DNA of 10,277 bases from J088 sp003695505 [NCBI: Candidatus Dadabacteria bacterium] (GCA_003695505.1 RFIY01000075.1:1-10277); one strand, 5' to 3'; counted from the first letter of the stretch, positions 1 to 8,267 are shown. Notes: generated from the sequence alone by a model not told the origin. Translations and numbers: made by a program.

Positions 1-1194
1 CACCGGTCGCCAGGCGATCAATGAGCCGATGCTCCAGATCAGAACAACGGCAGAGACCGCGTGTGGAAGGGGTGGCGCCAGAACCAGCCAGAGTGGGGCT
101 GCAAGCAGACGCAACGGTTCGGAAAGCCGCAGCCAGGGAGGCTGCTCGAACACTGCATTGACGTTGACGAGCGTCCAGATCGTCCAGATGGCCAGGGCGG
201 CCTGCGCGGGCAAAGGCAGCTTTGGACCAAAAAACAACAGACCGACCGTCGCGGCGAGCGCCGCAGCAAACTGTACGAGCGCGTACAGCCGTCCGGGACG
301 TGGCGCGTCCGCATCGTAACGAAAGCCGTTCAGAGGCGTCTCCACCGGTGTGTCGTCGGCGACATCGGGCGGGTTCCAGTGCGGGGGCATGATCCAGACG
401 AGCAGCTTGTCTCGCCAGCGCCGGGCCTTGCGGGCCTTCTCGGCCAGCTCGACGAAGTAATGCACGTTGGCCCAGATCGGATTCCAGCTCCGCAAGGGCT
501 TCGTGACGCCATAAACGACCTCTTCGCCTTCGGGCTCGAACGTGCCGAACAGCCGATCCCAGATGATCAGCGTGCCGCCGTGGTTGCGGTCGATGTATTG
601 CGGATTGCAGCCGTGGTGTACGCGATGGTGCGATGGTGTGTTGAAGATCAGTTCGAACGGTCGCCACATCTGCCCGATGGCGCGGGTGTGAATCCAGAAC
701 TGATAGAGCGTATTGAACGACGACAGCGCCAGAAAGGCGATCGGATCCAGACCAAGCAGGGCGAGCGGCCAGTAGAACACGGCCGAGAAGAACGGCTGGA
801 ACGCGCCCTGACGCAGCGCAACGGTCAGGTTGTATTCTTCGCTCTGGTGGTGGGCGATGTGCGAGCCCCAGATGATGTTGATCTCGTGGCTGAGGCGGTG
901 AAACCAGTAGTAGCAGAAATCGACACCGAGAAACCCGACGATCCACGTCCACGGCCTGTCCATGGGCCAGTCGAACAGATGCCAGTTCTCGTAAATCAGG
1001 AAGTAGCCGAAGTAGATTGCACTTTTGGAGAAAACGACGGTGATCTGTTGCAGGACGCCCATGCTCAGATCGTTGATCGAGTCATTGAGGCGGTACCACG
1101 GCTTGCCGCGACGATGCGCGATCCACGCCTCGATCCCGATCAGCAGAAAGAAGACCGGGATGGCCAGCGCGATATAATTGACAGCTTGATCCAT
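1..1194 (-). CDS. Membrane fatty acid hydroxylase / sterol desaturase family protein (3' end cut by window)
   Basis: Reading the minus strand from the ATG at 1194 gives 398 codons open to base 1, so the C-terminus is missing. The protein carries the His clusters of the fatty acid hydroxylase superfamily (known to bind a diiron centre): HRLSH at residues 99-103, HIAHH at 112-116 and HRVHH at 190-194. The conserved RNHGGTLIIWDRLFGTF stretch is at about 203-219. Hydrophobic segments lie near 8-26, 50-68, 83-98 and 133-160, and again at about 303-398 after the catalytic part, a layout seen in the roughly 400-residue alkylglycerol-monooxygenase-like branch. It should therefore hydroxylate or desaturate a lipid in the inner membrane; the substrate cannot be told from sequence. 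The start is well fixed because an in-frame TAA lies four codons upstream, though the ribosome site (GGTAAG) is weak. It is 118 bp downstream of the lipoprotein gene, same strand. Confidence 0.93.
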   Translation of the reverse strand, partial: MDQAVNYIALAIPVFFLLIGIEAWIAHRRGKPWYRLNDSINDLSMGVLQQITVVFSKSAIYFGYFLIYENWHLFDWPMDRPWTWIVGFLGVDFCYYWFHRLSHEINIIWGSHIAHHQSEEYNLTVALRQGAFQPFFSAVFYWPLALLGLDPIAFLALSSFNTLYQFWIHTRAIGQMWRPFELIFNTPSHHRVHHGCNPQYIDRNHGGTLIIWDRLFGTFEPEGEEVVYGVTKPLRSWNPIWANVHYFVELAEKARKARRWRDKLLVWIMPPHWNPPDVADDTPVETPLNGFRYDADAPRPGRLYALVQFAAALAATVGLLFFGPKLPLPAQAALAIWTIWTLVNVNAVFEQPPWLRLSEPLRLLAAPLWLVLAPPLPHAVSAVVLIWSIGSLIAWRPV

Positions 1195-1312
1195 ACAGAT
1201 AGCTTACCGTGAATAAAGGAGTCGGAGGTAATTCGTCCGCGCTCGAAAGGGGGCCGCCGAAGTACCAATAAAGAGTCGTGCCGCGCTTGGCGGTTCCTGG
1301 TATCTGGTTGAG

Positions 1313-2863
1313 TCAGCGTGCACAACGGATGCCGATGTTTCCCTGCGAGCCTGGTGTGGCCCAGGTGCGCTCGGCGTTGCGGAGACGAAAGGTGTTCGCA
1401 TTCCAGTCTCCACCGCGCACGATGCGATTGGTACCACTTGCAGGACCCTGGGGATTCGTGGTCGCCGATGAACTGTAGTAGTTGGCGCCATACCAGTCGA
1501 AAACCCATTCGGCGACGTTGCCTGTGATGTCGTAGAGTCCGTAATCATTTGGAGCATAGCTGCCAACGCGAACCGTTGTGCCAACGCAAGTGCCCGCAGA
1601 CGGTTCGGTGTCGTATGGATAGAATGGCTGACCGAAATAATTGGCAAGCGAACAGTTCATCGTATTCCCGTTGGGGAATCGACGGTCCGTATGCCCACCG
1701 CGTGCGGCGTACTCCCATTCCGCTTCGGTCGGCAGGCGCCCGCCTACCCAGGAACAGTATTCGACTGCGTTGTTCCAGGTAACCTGCAGGACGGGACGCC
1801 ACGGATTCGTTCCCGTTGTGCTTCCATAGCCAAAGCTTGCGGCGCCGCTCCCCGGTGCGCCGCAAGCACCGGCATTCACGCAGGCCTCGTATGCGCCGTT
1901 GGTGACTTCCTTGCTCATCATCTGGAACGTGCTGACGGTGACCGTGTGAACCGGCAATTCATCTGCGTCGCCCTCAGAGAACCCGTCCCCCATCGAGAAG
2001 CTGCCGCCAGGAATCAATTGCCAGACGGATACGGATGTGAACGCACGGCTTGCCGGTGTCGCGTCGACATTGAGGGCTGCGTCGGATGCGCGCACCTCAA
2101 ACAGGTGCTGTTGCCCGGCCAGGCCGACGTAGGATTTTGGGCTGCTGCACGAAGACCAGGATCCGTTGTCAAGCCGGCATTCGTAGGTACATCCGGTTTC
2201 ACTGCAGGTAAACGTAAAGGTCGCGGAACTGATATCCGTGACCCCGGCAGGGCCACTCAAAATATTAGTATCCGGAGGCGTACAATCGCTCGTCGTGGCG
2301 AACACCGAAGGATTGGCGTCGTTGCAGTCCGTACCCAGGTCGCAGGCCGTTCCATAGCCGTCTCCATCATTGTCGACGCAATTGGTGCAACCGTTTTGCG
2401 TGTAGTTGTTCGGATCATTGTCACAGTAGTCCGATCCCGAAGGACAGCCGGTGGCATGAAAGACATCATGGCCATCCCCATCGGCGTCCGTGCAGACCAG
2501 CGGCGTACAACTGCTGACGTCATAGGCACTGCAATCGCTCTTGCACAGTGCTTCTCCGCTGACATATACACTGTCCAGATCCGAACAGGGGAGCGTATCG
2601 CCGTCGCAGACTTCATCTCCATCGACAACACTGTTCCCACAGGCAACTACTGCGCAGCGCTCCGCGCCATCGCAGCCGAACTCACATGTTTCCGACGTGA
2701 CCTCGCGGCAGCCCTGTGCGTTTTCACGACAGATGGTCAGCGTGTTTTCCGAGCAGGTTTGGCCGACGTTGTCACAAGCGTGTGTGCACACGTCGATCTG
2801 GAAGCGCGAAGACGGACTACAAGCCGACAGCAGGCAACAAATGAGCAGAAGCATGCGTAACAT
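1313..2863 (-). CDS. Secreted lipoprotein with Cys-rich, DxDGDG and Ig-like modules and a C-terminal FGE/SUMF1-like domain
   Basis: 516 aa. Residues 1-15 form a lipoprotein signal (MLRMLLLICCLLSAC) with lipobox LSAC, so Cys15 is the likely lipidated residue. Residues 26-120 are Cys-rich and include CGNSVVDGDEVCDG (75-87), a motif common in secreted myxobacterial and related proteins. Residues 124-188 hold two Asp-rich calcium-type loops (DADGDGHD, DNDGDGYG) resembling the MopE-type putative metal-binding motif. Residues 196-276 form an Ig-like domain of the PPDTN...SGP...ECRLDNGSW type. Residues 280-516 are a formylglycine-generating-enzyme-like domain: IPGGSFSMGD, GRLPTEAEWEYAARGG (375-390), GLYDITGNVAEW (442-453), RIVRGGDW (480-487), IGIRCAR end. 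The two catalytic Cys of true FGE, expected after the GG(S/D) turn, are Ala489 and Leu494 by hand alignment, so sulfatase activation is unlikely; a structural or binding role is inferred. The start at 2863 is chosen over an in-frame ATG at 2995 because the signal peptide begins here with a strong ribosome site. Confidence 0.92.
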   Translation of the reverse strand: MLRMLLLICCLLSACSPSSRFQIDVCTHACDNVGQTCSENTLTICRENAQGCREVTSETCEFGCDGAERCAVVACGNSVVDGDEVCDGDTLPCSDLDSVYVSGEALCKSDCSAYDVSSCTPLVCTDADGDGHDVFHATGCPSGSDYCDNDPNNYTQNGCTNCVDNDGDGYGTACDLGTDCNDANPSVFATTSDCTPPDTNILSGPAGVTDISSATFTFTCSETGCTYECRLDNGSWSSCSSPKSYVGLAGQQHLFEVRASDAALNVDATPASRAFTSVSVWQLIPGGSFSMGDGFSEGDADELPVHTVTVSTFQMMSKEVTNGAYEACVNAGACGAPGSGAASFGYGSTTGTNPWRPVLQVTWNNAVEYCSWVGGRLPTEAEWEYAARGGHTDRRFPNGNTMNCSLANYFGQPFYPYDTEPSAGTCVGTTVRVGSYAPNDYGLYDITGNVAEWVFDWYGANYYSSSATTNPQGPASGTNRIVRGGDWNANTFRLRNAERTWATPGSQGNIGIRCAR

Positions 2864-2871
2864 CCAGTGCA

Positions 2872-2877
2872 CTCCTC
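2872..2877 (-). promoter_or_regulatory. Ribosome binding site deciding the lipoprotein start
   Basis: GAGGAG on the minus strand lies 8 bases before the ATG at 2863, which begins the lipoprotein signal peptide. This supports 2863 over the upstream in-frame ATG at 2995, which would put 44 hydrophilic residues before the signal sequence. Confidence 0.75.
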
Positions 2878-2941
2878 TTTCACATGACGGCGTGCGGTCG
2901 GGCTGGTTCCTGATATCACTGCGGCAGGCCGGCGAGCAGGC

Positions 2942-2984
2942 TGCGTCAGCATTGTGCTGCTGGAATCTTCCGGTTGCTGACGCA
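2942..2984. repeat. Perfect 10-bp inverted repeat between giant surface protein and lipoprotein genes
   Basis: TGCGTCAGCA (2942-2951) and TGCTGACGCA (2975-2984) are exact reverse complements separated by 23 bases. The dyad begins 4 bases past the stop codon of the giant gene and precedes the lipoprotein start by about 80 bases. It lacks a T-run, so it does not look like a complete intrinsic terminator. It could be an mRNA hairpin that stabilises or attenuates the message between the two genes, or a protein-binding dyad. Confidence 0.6.
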
Positions 2985-2987
2985 TAG

Positions 2988-5900
2988 TTAGTCATGCCGC
3001 CTCCTGCGAAACTGGGTAAATCCGATCAGCGCAAACAGAACGAATGCCATGTCGAATGATCCTGCACCGGCCGGCGCAACGGAACATCCGCCGCCGCCCG
3101 CATTGATCGCGCCATCGGCGACGTCAGTACCGCTTGTTGCACCCTCACTGCCGCCACCGGCCGTGTCGGCCGCATCGTCGCCGCTGGTAGCTGCCGGGAG
3201 TGAACTGCTGTCCAACGGATCACTGCCTGCGGCGACCTCATCACCATCTGACGCGCCATCCCCATCCGTATCGGCCTTTTGTGGATCGGTATTGGCCGTA
3301 AACTCCTGCAGGTTCGTTAACCCGTCGTTGTCGGTGTCGAGCGCGGCATCGGCCGCAAGCGTTGGATCGAGGCCATGACTGACTTCGTAGCCATCCGGCA
3401 GGCCGTCGCCGTCGGAGTCGGCCTTTTGTGGATTCGTACCCGCGGCTTGTTCTTGCGTGTTGGTCAATCCGTCGCTATCGGGGTCTTTGGTGGCATCGGC
3501 GGAATCATCCGGGTCGAGACCGTTGGCGATTTCGTACATATCCGGCAGGCCATCGCCATCCCGATCTGTCAGCAAGGTGATCTCATTTGATGTGATCGGC
3601 CCGGCACTGCCACCGTCGGCATCGGCAACCGAGGCCAGACACCTGATCTTGTCTCCGGGTGTAAGGTTGCCGCTGTAGCTCTGTTGATTGACGCCCATCG
3701 CCGTACCGTTGATCTGCCAGTCATAGTTGATGATCAAGGCGTCGATCGGATCGTTGGCGTTCACCGAACAGGGAATCGTGCTGATGGCGCTGTACGGGCC
3801 GCCGTTGATCTGGACTGAATTCAACGTTGGGGCCACGTTGTCGACGGCGACAGAGGTTGGACTGGTCACCGATACCGTGTCGTCGTTGACACGCACCACG
3901 ACGGCAAAAGCCCCCGGCCCATTTTGCCCGTTGTAGGGGCAGTCGTAACGGTTCCCCTGACCAACGACTTCAAAACCGCCGTCGCCGTCACAGTCGTAGT
4001 CGTAGCTGAGCGTGTCAACCGGATCGTTTGCTGCTACGGTGATCGTGACCGTGCCAGCTCCCTCGGCGATTGGCCCCGCGTTGCTAACGCTGGTGATAGC
4101 GGGCGGGACATTGACGACCGTCACACCAACGGTGGCGGTGACCGATTGGTCAATTGAATCCCGCACCCTGGCCACTGCAGTCAACTGCCCCGGTCCGCCT
4201 GTGGCGCCTGCGTTGACGTCGCCGCAAGCGAGCTGGTACGTCCCGGGCGTCGCGCTCGACGTGGGTTCACCGAGCTCTCCGTAGGTGCCGTTGCCGTTGC
4301 AGTCGATGTCTACGGTGAGCATTTCATTCTCGGGATCGGCCACGGTCACGACGACCGCGTAGGCAGCGGCGGGATCGCCTTCGGGAATAGTGTCGATCGC
4401 TGCGGCGACAATTGCTGGCGGCGTATTTCTGAAGCGAACGTCGGCCGTTTGCCAGGCCTGGTGATTGGGTCGTAGCCATCGTCCCCAGTTTCCGGCGCCA
4501 TGCTGTGCGGCGGGTTCGTCCAAAAGACGGGCCCGCCAATGATAGCTACCCTGCGCGGGCAGCGTCACAATACTGCTGTATAACCGCGCCGCGGTGGTGC
4601 TGTCTGAAAACGTGATTTCGGTTACCGTCATGCCCCGGCCGTCGAACGGCACGGTCGCCGGTTTCACCTCGATCGCCACCGCGGTGGGGGTACGGCCAAC
4701 AACGGTTGCCGCCGAAACGGTTGCAACGAACCGGCCCGCAAAGGTTACGGCACCGGGAGACAGTGCTTTTGTGCCAGACAGCATCCATTGTCGCGCCAGG
4801 CCCGGACGCGCCCGCCCCTCGTTGGTGTAGTACACCATCGCGCGTCCGCTACCTGCGGCGCCACCCCAAAAATTCGAGGCGCCAACCAGCAAGTCCGGAT
4901 AGCCATCGCCGTTGATGTCACCGGATCCCGCAACCGCGTTGCCCCATCGGGCGTCGAGCGAATTGCTTTCGACAAACCAGACGGGCGATGTCCGCAGTCC
5001 TGTAGCACTACCGGCGTACAGGTAGGCGCGACCTTCGGCAGCCGTCGGGTTGGCATACAGGCGTGCACCAACCAGGATGTCATCATAGCCATCGCCATCG
5101 ACGTCTCCCGCGCCTGCGACCGAATAGCCAAGCTGCGCGTTTGCCTTGTCACCATCGATCACGGTCACCGGCGATGTGATCATGCCGGTGGCGCTGCCGA
5201 GATAGACCGCAAAACGACCCGCGTCCGCCAGTCCCGGCGGGTCGTAAAAGGCAGCGCCGGCGACGATATCGGCATAGCCGTCGCCGTTGACATCTCCGGC
5301 GCCGGCGACCGACCAGCCGAGCTGAGCCCCTGCGATCAGGCCATTCGCTGCCCACATCCGGGTCGCGACCGGTCCGGAAGCGCTGCCGGGGTAGACGATG
5401 ATGCGCCCCTGCGCGTTGTTGCCCGAGGCATTGTAGACGGGTGCGCCGACGACGATGTCATCGTAGCCGTCGCCATCGACGTCGCCGGCGCCGGCCACCG
5501 AATAACCGAGTTGCGCACCAATTTGATTTAGTTCAAAAAACGTCAATGGCGTCGACTGTGGCCCGCTGCTGCTGCCGGCGTAGACGAAGACTCGGCCTTC
5601 GTCCAGCTCCGGCGCATCGTAACTGTTTGCGCCGACCACGAAGTCGTCGTAGCCGTCGCCATTGACATCGCCGGCACCGGCCACGGCTGTGCCGAAGAAC
5701 GCCCCCGCCAGGTCGCCGTCGATGATGCTCAGAGGGGCACCGAGCAAACCGGTAGCACTGCCCGCGTAAACGTACACACGCCCCGCATTGCCACCGTTGC
5801 TGTTGTCGAAGTTTCTTGCGCTGATGGCGACATCGCCATAACCGTCTCTGTTGACGTCGCCGATGCCGGCGACGGAGAACCCGAGCTGTGCGCTTGGCTG

Positions 5901-8267
5901 ATCGGTCTCCACGGCACTCCACGCAACGGTCGTCGACAACCCGTTGGGACCGCCGAGATAAAGCCAGGCCGCCCCTTCGTCAATCTGCCCATTGTCATAG
6001 TCGGCTACCCCGACAAGAACGTCGGCGTAGCCATCGCCGTTGACATCACCGGCGCCGGCAACGGACCAGCCGACGTGTGCCCCGGCCTGATTCGTGGTCA
6101 CTTTCCAGTCTGGTATCGGCGGCGGCCCCGTCGCGGCGCCAAAGTAGACATACGTCCGGCCCGCCGAAGTGCCAGGTGAATCGTACCCGATCGCACCGAC
6201 GAGCACGTCGGCAAAGCCGTCGCCGTTGACATCTCCGGCGCCGGCGACCGCGAAACCAAACTGATCGCCCGCCACTTCGCCCTCGCGGATAGCCGGCGCC
6301 GCGGAGGAAAGCCCTGTCGCAGAGCCGGAGTAGACGTACGTTCGTCCCGCATTGTGCTGAGTTGCCCCGACGATCACGTCAGCGTAGCCATCGCCATCGA
6401 CATCTCCCGCACCCGCAACCGCGAAACCAAACTGATCGCCCGCCACCTCGCCGTCGCGAATAGCCGGCGCCGCGGACGAGAGCCCCGTCGTGGAGCCAAA
6501 ATAGGTGTACATGCGTCCCGCGTTCTGGAGCGGCGCTCCAACGACCACATCTGCGTAGCCATCGCCGTCGACATCCCCCGCACCCGCGATGGCGGAACCA
6601 AACTGATCGCCTGCCGCCTCGCCGTCGCGGGTATCGGGCGCCGCAGATGCGACTCCTGTCGTGGAACCGAAGTAGACGTATAGCCGACCCGCATCATTGC
6701 CGCCTGTGTCCTGGAATGGCGCGCCAATGATCACATCGGCATAGCCGTCACCGTCAACATCTCCCGCACCCGCAACCGCGAAACCAAACTGATCGCCCGC
6801 CACCTCGCCGTCGCGGGTGTCCGGAGGCGTGGGCGAGAGCCCCGCTGGGGAACCGAAATAGACGTACATCCGCCCCGCGTCATTGCCACCCGAGTCCTGG
6901 AATGGCGCGCCAACGATCACATCGGCATAGCCATCGCCGTCGAGATCCCCTGCACCCGCGATGGCGGAACCAAACTGATCGCCCGCCGCCTCACCGTCGC
7001 GAATATTCGGAGGCGTCGACGCCAGTCCTGTCGCAGATCCGAAGTAGACGTATACCCGGCCCGCGTTATTGCCACCCGTATCGTGTAATGGCGCACCAAT
7101 GATCACGTCGGCGTAACCATCGCCATTGACATCTCCCGCACCGGCCACCGACCTGCCGAAATTGTCGATCGCCCCTTCGCCGTCGCGGATATCCGGCGCG
7201 GTCAACGACAGGCCCGTTGCGGAGCCGTAGTACACATATGCCCGGCCGGCAGCAGAGTTACCCGTATCGTGGTTCTGCGCCCCGACGATGACGTCAGCGT
7301 AGCCGTCGCCATTGACATCTCCCGCACCCGCAACCGAAACTCCAAACAGGTCGAACGCTGCCTCGCCGTCGCGGATATCCGGCAATGTGGTCAACAGGGG
7401 GTCGATCGTGATCGGATAAACTGCATCCTGGTCGTTGAATGCGATCGTGATCTGGTCCGGTTTCGCCTCCATTGCGGCGTCGAGTCGGCGGCCCGCCGCA
7501 TCGTAAACCCGTAGCTTGCCATAGCGCAGCGTCTCGTCCCCCGGGCGACCTGGTTGCCGGAAGACGATCCGGTCGTGTTCCTGAGCCGCAACGAGGCCGG
7601 CGATCGCAACGGTGAGCCGCAGTTCTCCGTCGCCTGCCGGACGGGCAGCCAGTGTCCAGCCTTGCTCGACGCCGTCGGGACGATTACGGTACCATTCGGT
7701 CAGGTTGCCACGATCATACTCGACACGATTGCCACGGACCTCTGGTGTCGCATCGTGTAAAGCGGACGCCGTCCCGACGGAAGCGCCAACCCGGCGTATC
7801 CCGGTTGTTCGCATACTCAACAGCCAGGAGATCGTGGAGATGCGAGGAACGACAGCGATCCGGTCGGCCAGATAGTAGGTCCGCAGACCCTGGTAGCGGT
7901 TCGGAGATTGCAGGATCCGGTCATCATCACCCATTGCCGCCAGCACCTCCGTTGCGCCCGGGATGTCTGCTGTTGCGGCTGCGCGCAACGACGCCGGATC
8001 GGCGGGTACGGCTTCGTATTCACGGCGTGCGAGGTCGCGTTGTACGGCGGCCCACCAGTCGGCGTCGAGAGCCTCGACGCTTGCGCTCTCCAGCTTGGCG
8101 TCCGTGGCGCCTGCTACGAAACGATCAATGTGCGTCGACATCGGATCGGCGCCGTTTCCGACGAGGCGAGATGCTAAGAGCACCGCAATGACAAGAACAG
8201 TGCATATCAATGCCGACCTGCCCTTGCTTGAGCTGAGGCGGCGACAAGGTTGGTTGGAAGGAAACAA
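2988..8267 (-). CDS. Giant secreted FG-GAP (integrin-alpha-like beta-propeller) protein with TSP3-like repeats and C-terminal sorting signal
   Basis: About 1759 aa from a TTG at 8267. Residues 19-33 are a hydrophobic signal segment after a basic stretch (RR at 9-10, K15, R17). Residues 41-297 form an N-terminal domain ending in AVYPITIDPLL, of the kind that precedes FG-GAP repeats. Residues 298 to about 1152 contain 14 FG-GAP repeats with the core SVAGAGDVNGDGYADVIVGA...GRVYVYFGS; each has an Asp-rich loop D-x-(D/N)-x-D-G-x-x-D expected to bind calcium. About 1153-1565 holds a domain with YHWRARL and several Ig/PKD-like units (PPAIVAAAIDT, PPAITSVSNAGP, APTLNSVQING). About 1566-1685 are thrombospondin type-3-like repeats (DRDGDGLPDMYE, DSDGLTNTQE, DTDNDGLTNLQE). 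A Gly/Ala/Asp/Ser-rich linker follows, then GGGGC (Cys1728), a hydrophobic helix and RRRRHD. It is probably an exported, surface-anchored adhesin or matrix protein; the ligand is unknown. Other possible starts are ATG 8303 or 8312 and GTG 8378, none with a visible ribosome site. Confidence 0.93.
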   Translation of the reverse strand: MFPSNQPCRRLSSSKGRSALICTVLVIAVLLASRLVGNGADPMSTHIDRFVAGATDAKLESASVEALDADWWAAVQRDLARREYEAVPADPASLRAAATADIPGATEVLAAMGDDDRILQSPNRYQGLRTYYLADRIAVVPRISTISWLLSMRTTGIRRVGASVGTASALHDATPEVRGNRVEYDRGNLTEWYRNRPDGVEQGWTLAARPAGDGELRLTVAIAGLVAAQEHDRIVFRQPGRPGDETLRYGKLRVYDAAGRRLDAAMEAKPDQITIAFNDQDAVYPITIDPLLTTLPDIRDGEAAFDLFGVSVAGAGDVNGDGYADVIVGAQNHDTGNSAAGRAYVYYGSATGLSLTAPDIRDGEGAIDNFGRSVAGAGDVNGDGYADVIIGAPLHDTGGNNAGRVYVYFGSATGLASTPPNIRDGEAAGDQFGSAIAGAGDLDGDGYADVIVGAPFQDSGGNDAGRMYVYFGSPAGLSPTPPDTRDGEVAGDQFGFAVAGAGDVDGDGYADVIIGAPFQDTGGNDAGRLYVYFGSTTGVASAAPDTRDGEAAGDQFGSAIAGAGDVDGDGYADVVVGAPLQNAGRMYTYFGSTTGLSSAAPAIRDGEVAGDQFGFAVAGAGDVDGDGYADVIVGATQHNAGRTYVYSGSATGLSSAAPAIREGEVAGDQFGFAVAGAGDVNGDGFADVLVGAIGYDSPGTSAGRTYVYFGAATGPPPIPDWKVTTNQAGAHVGWSVAGAGDVNGDGYADVLVGVADYDNGQIDEGAAWLYLGGPNGLSTTVAWSAVETDQPSAQLGFSVAGIGDVNRDGYGDVAISARNFDNSNGGNAGRVYVYAGSATGLLGAPLSIIDGDLAGAFFGTAVAGAGDVNGDGYDDFVVGANSYDAPELDEGRVFVYAGSSSGPQSTPLTFFELNQIGAQLGYSVAGAGDVDGDGYDDIVVGAPVYNASGNNAQGRIIVYPGSASGPVATRMWAANGLIAGAQLGWSVAGAGDVNGDGYADIVAGAAFYDPPGLADAGRFAVYLGSATGMITSPVTVIDGDKANAQLGYSVAGAGDVDGDGYDDILVGARLYANPTAAEGRAYLYAGSATGLRTSPVWFVESNSLDARWGNAVAGSGDINGDGYPDLLVGASNFWGGAAGSGRAMVYYTNEGRARPGLARQWMLSGTKALSPGAVTFAGRFVATVSAATVVGRTPTAVAIEVKPATVPFDGRGMTVTEITFSDSTTAARLYSSIVTLPAQGSYHWRARLLDEPAAQHGAGNWGRWLRPNHQAWQTADVRFRNTPPAIVAAAIDTIPEGDPAAAYAVVVTVADPENEMLTVDIDCNGNGTYGELGEPTSSATPGTYQLACGDVNAGATGGPGQLTAVARVRDSIDQSVTATVGVTVVNVPPAITSVSNAGPIAEGAGTVTITVAANDPVDTLSYDYDCDGDGGFEVVGQGNRYDCPYNGQNGPGAFAVVVRVNDDTVSVTSPTSVAVDNVAPTLNSVQINGGPYSAISTIPCSVNANDPIDALIINYDWQINGTAMGVNQQSYSGNLTPGDKIRCLASVADADGGSAGPITSNEITLLTDRDGDGLPDMYEIANGLDPDDSADATKDPDSDGLTNTQEQAAGTNPQKADSDGDGLPDGYEVSHGLDPTLAADAALDTDNDGLTNLQEFTANTDPQKADTDGDGASDGDEVAAGSDPLDSSSLPAATSGDDAADTAGGGSEGATSGTDVADGAINAGGGGCSVAPAGAGSFDMAFVLFALIGFTQFRRRRHD
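2991..3098 (-). other. C-terminal Cys-type sorting signal (JDVT-/MYXO-CTERM-like) of the giant protein
   Basis: The last 36 residues read GGGGC, a short spacer (SVAPAGAGSFDM), a hydrophobic helix (AFVLFALIGF) and an Arg4 cluster. This tripartite design (small residues with Cys, one membrane helix, basic tail) is known from protein-sorting tails such as MYXO-CTERM and JDVT-CTERM, which are processed by dedicated intramembrane CAAX-like proteases. The exact family is a judgement by eye, with JDVT-CTERM looking closest. No matching protease lies in the window. Confidence 0.7.
4815..7376 (-). repeat. Tandem array of 14 FG-GAP coding repeats
   Basis: Fourteen units of about 57-63 residues (roughly 171-189 bases) follow each other without interruption. 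The first six or seven share a DGE-A-GDQFG linker and are very alike in DNA; the 16-base string AACCAAACTGATCGCC (plus strand) occurs five times, at 6254, 6425, 6596, 6782 and 6968, spaced 171 or 186 bases apart. Units 8-14 are more diverged. The gradient points to recent tandem duplication inside the first half of the array. Confidence 0.9.

Noticed and set aside
61-1212. Long open reading frame on the plus strand opposite the hydroxylase gene
   Set aside because: It is antisense to a clear hydroxylase with all three His clusters, has no recognisable domain or ribosome site, and is rich in Arg, Asp, Gln and Val as expected for a shadow of a GC-biased gene.
1195-1312. Terminator or promoter between lipoprotein and hydroxylase genes
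   Set aside because: Only short competing stems (such as CCGC/GCGG near 1281-1293) and no proper T-run or well-spaced promoter boxes are visible.
1691-2860. 389-codon open frame on the plus strand opposite the lipoprotein gene
   Set aside because: It is a low-complexity Ala/Arg/Val/Thr-rich translation with no domain, antisense to a gene with strong homology signatures.
4815-7376. CRISPR-like array because of regular repeats
   Set aside because: The repeats are 171-189 bases long, translate in one frame as FG-GAP units and have no variable spacers of 30-40 bases.
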